64,000 nucleotides of DNA from an uncultured Lachnospiraceae bacterium (GTDB lineage Bacteria > Bacillota > Clostridia > Lachnospirales > Lachnospiraceae), in the NCBI GenBank assembly GCA_902789665.1, contig CADAOY010000002.1, positions 124,001-188,000 of the forward strand. Direction: 5' to 3'. A model generated the notes under the pieces. It searched no databases. It saw only the letters and a list, made by a program, of their open reading frames with translations, and was not told the DNA's origin. This document shows positions 62,148 to 64,000 of this stretch, one piece after another; the first letter of the stretch is position 1; every line of letters begins with the position of its first letter. The position numbers were made by a program, and so were the translations under genes.

Positions 62148-62954
62148 ATGGAAAATCTTATTGAGATTAAAGACATGCATAAGATATATAATCCTGGTGA
62201 AAATGAAGTAAGAGCGCTGGACGGCGTTGACCTTTCAATTGATGACAAGGAATTTGTTGCAATAATTGGTCAGTCGGGTTCCGGTAAATCAACCCTGATG
62301 AATATGTTAGGGTGTCTTGATGTACCGACCAGTGGCAGCTATTATCTTCACGGACAGGATGTATCTCAGATGCTGGATGATGAATTATCAGATATAAGAA
62401 ACAAGGAGATAGGATTTATCTTCCAGGGATTCAATCTTATATCTAATCTGACAGCTTTGGAGAATGTGGAATTACCACTTATATACAGAGGAGTAGGTAA
62501 GAAAGAAAGAACTGAACTTGCCAAGGTAGCATTAGAAAAAGTTGGTCTTGGCAACCGTATGTCACATAAGCCTACTGAAATGTCCGGTGGTCAGCAGCAG
62601 AGAGTTGCAATAGCAAGAGCCATAGCGCAGGCGCCGCCTATAATATTAGCGGATGAGCCTACCGGTAACCTTGATTCCAGATCCAGTGAAGAAATCATGG
62701 GTATCCTTAAGGATTTACATGAAGAGGGAAGAACGGTAATTCTTATTACGCATGATAATGGTATTGCAGCAAGAGCAAAGAGAGTTATTCGTATAAGTGA
62801 TGGCAGAATCATTGACGACTATATGAATGATAAAGAAACAATGGCACATGCAGATACCAATAAGAATATAGCAGGAAGTGAGATGCCTAAAGAGGTTGCA
62901 GTCACCATGCTTGCTAATTATGATGATGAGCCTGCAGGGGATAAGGAGGAATAA
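62148..62954 (+). CDS. ABC transporter ATP-binding protein (MacB/LolD-type)
   Basis: A 268-residue ATPase: [20 protein letters not shown] (Walker A), [20 protein letters not shown] (Q-loop), [16 protein letters not shown] (signature), [13 protein letters not shown] (Walker B) and LITHDN (H-loop). The region fits the MacB-type exporters for peptides or antibiotics. A ~40-residue polar tail extends past the usual end. The next gene, an adaptor protein, begins immediately after its stop, so this is a tripartite-type exporter operon whose permease should lie beyond the window. The 62060-62147 leader has pairable words (CTTAC/GTAAG inside GCCTG/CAGGC). Confidence 0.95.
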   Translation: MENLIEIKDMHKIYNPGENEVRALDGVDLSIDDKEFVAIIGQSGSGKSTLMNMLGCLDVPTSGSYYLHGQDVSQMLDDELSDIRNKEIGFIFQGFNLISNLTALENVELPLIYRGVGKKERTELAKVALEKVGLGNRMSHKPTEMSGGQQQRVAIARAIAQAPPIILADEPTGNLDSRSSEEIMGILKDLHEEGRTVILITHDNGIAARAKRVIRISDGRIIDDYMNDKETMAHADTNKNIAGSEMPKEVAVTMLANYDDEPAGDKEE

Positions 62955-64000
62955 ATGAGCAAGAAAAAAGATGTAGAACTTACAAGAGAAGAAAGAGCTA
63001 AAAAGCAAAAAAGAAAAAGAATCTTACTTATAGTAGGAGGAGTATTATTATTCTTCTTTATCGTAATTGTTGTGGCAGTAATTATTATTGCGAAGAATAT
63101 TTCCAATTCTTTTGCATCAGGTGCTGAAGTAGAGAAGATGGAAGCAAGAGACATTCAGTCAAGCTTCACAATTGGCGGTACAATCCAGAGTGATAATACA
63201 GTTAATTTAACAACCCCTTCAGCCATTCTGGTTGCTGATGCAATTCCGGTTGGTACTTTTGTTAAGAAGGGTGATCCTATCCTGGTATTTGACAGAACAT
63301 CTTTCGATGAAGCTTATACAGTTGCTGATGTTCAGGATACAATTTCCATGAATACATATTTATCTTCAATGGAGAAGATGGATGATGCACTCACAAAGTT
63401 AAACGCAGCACAGGCTGATGTTAATAAGTATACAAAGCTTGTTAATGAGCAACAGGCAATAGTTGACAATCTTAAGGCAGGCATGACAGATACAGATCAG
63501 AGAATTGCCCAGCTTCAGAGTAAAATTGCTATCGCCAGAGCAGAACTTGATGAATATACACTTTATGCCAAGGCTGGTGATACTTATGGCATGTCCGCTG
63601 AAGGTATGGGTACTTATGAGTCATATGCTGAAGCAAAGACACTTGAAATCGCTCAGGCATCAAGAGAACTTGCAGCACTTCAGAGTGGTATGACAAATGT
63701 TAATCAGACAACTGCATTATCTGATGCAACAACAAAACTTACTGAGTATAAGGCTGAACTTGCTAAAGCTAAAGGCGAAGTAGAAACTTATGGCGCAACT
63801 GCAGGTAATGAATATGACAGAGAGAATGTTCTTCTTAATGGTCAGCTTACACAGATAAGCATCGGAAAGGGAACAGAGATTCTTGATAATTATCCGGATG
63901 GTATTGTAAGAGCACCATATGATGGCGTACTTATTGCACTTGCAACAACAAAGGGTAATTATACAACTCCAAATACTACATTCGCGACTTTTGCAAGTCT
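62955..64000 (+). CDS. HlyD-family efflux adaptor protein (partial, 3' end beyond window)
   Basis: The first 348 codons of a membrane-fusion-type adaptor. After a basic N-terminus one membrane helix (ILLIVGGVLLFFFIVIVVAV, about 24-43) anchors it. SFTIGGTIQSDNTVNLTTPS and PVGTFVKKGDPILVFD form the first biotinyl-lipoyl half. Long helices (about 130-290, DALTKLNAAQADVNKYTKLV onward) form the hairpin, and GIVRAPYDGVLIALATTKGN is the second lipoyl half. In Gram-positives these couple MacB-like ABC exporters to the outside. AAGGAGGA precedes ATG 62955. The start lies directly after the ATPase stop. Confidence 0.92.
   Translation, partial: MSKKKDVELTREERAKKQKRKRILLIVGGVLLFFFIVIVVAVIIIAKNISNSFASGAEVEKMEARDIQSSFTIGGTIQSDNTVNLTTPSAILVADAIPVGTFVKKGDPILVFDRTSFDEAYTVADVQDTISMNTYLSSMEKMDDALTKLNAAQADVNKYTKLVNEQQAIVDNLKAGMTDTDQRIAQLQSKIAIARAELDEYTLYAKAGDTYGMSAEGMGTYESYAEAKTLEIAQASRELAALQSGMTNVNQTTALSDATTKLTEYKAELAKAKGEVETYGATAGNEYDRENVLLNGQLTQISIGKGTEILDNYPDGIVRAPYDGVLIALATTKGNYTTPNTTFATFAS

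Overview
The window looks like chromosomal DNA of an anaerobic, low-GC Gram-positive bacterium of the Lachnospiraceae type (Butyrivibrio, Pseudobutyrivibrio, Lachnospira or a relative). This is inferred from the gene families: a modular GH9 cellulase with two CBM3-like modules, rubrerythrin, CofD/YvcK-like and GH3 NagZ-like proteins, many small zinc-ribbon, TIR and DUF4870 proteins, and strong AGGAGG ribosome-binding sites. I made no database comparison.

Region 1 (1-16,580) is a visibly A/T-rich surface-polysaccharide locus, all on the + strand. It holds the tail of a UDP-glucuronate epimerase, two GT4 and two GT2 glycosyltransferases, a left-handed-beta-helix O-acetyltransferase, a Wzy-type polymerase, a dTDP-3-amino-sugar pair (FdtA/FdtB-like), a frameshifted acyltransferase, a GNAT acetyltransferase, a Wzx flippase and a CDP-glycerol glycerophosphotransferase-like protein. 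It ends in an unusual four-gene cassette: a class V aminotransferase of the AEP-transaminase type, a DUF2284 metal-binding protein, a LicC/PntC-like nucleotidyltransferase, and a TagD-like cytidylyltransferase fused to a Gfo/Idh/MocA oxidoreductase. The cassette probably makes and activates a phosphate- or phosphonate-containing decoration.

Region 2 (16,580-23,842) interrupts that locus with mobile and defence-type genes: a 5'-truncated IS66 transposase, an HNH gene with an internal TAG, a KAP P-loop NTPase, a YaaC-like protein, a SEFIR/TIR protein and a second HNH protein. Copies of a short repeat lie between them. The polysaccharide theme resumes with rmlB-rmlC (23,845-25,449), which can feed FdtA/FdtB.

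Region 3 (25,450-29,443) is a second accessory patch. It has a hipBA toxin-antitoxin pair behind a nested inverted repeat, an XRE regulator with its own promoter and operator, a decayed Abi_2 gene, an intact Abi_2/HEPN gene preceded by a promoter-plus-terminator unit that could encode a ~60-nt RNA, and a further terminator-ended RNA candidate. A structured leader candidate precedes nagB.

Region 4 (29,444-42,090) holds nagB, a D-2-hydroxyacid dehydrogenase, rubrerythrin and a small membrane protein. A second sugar-nucleotide operon follows: gmd, fcl, manC and manA (GDP-mannose to GDP-L-fucose), a CofD/YvcK-like gene, glf (UDP-galactofuranose), a PseC-like aminotransferase and a membrane-anchored SGNH hydrolase.

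Region 5 (42,188-64,000) holds surface and housekeeping genes: a zinc-ribbon membrane protein, the GH9 cellulase, a two-gene unit of an unknown helical protein plus a zinc-ribbon/TIR protein, an AEC transporter and a membrane LuxR-type regulator with two HTH domains (both on the - strand), a repeat-bearing surface protein with a possible sorting signal, a GH3 lipoprotein, leuS, purC, a GtrII-like membrane glucosyltransferase, and an ABC exporter with its adaptor, which runs off the window end. No rRNA, tRNA or CRISPR array was found.
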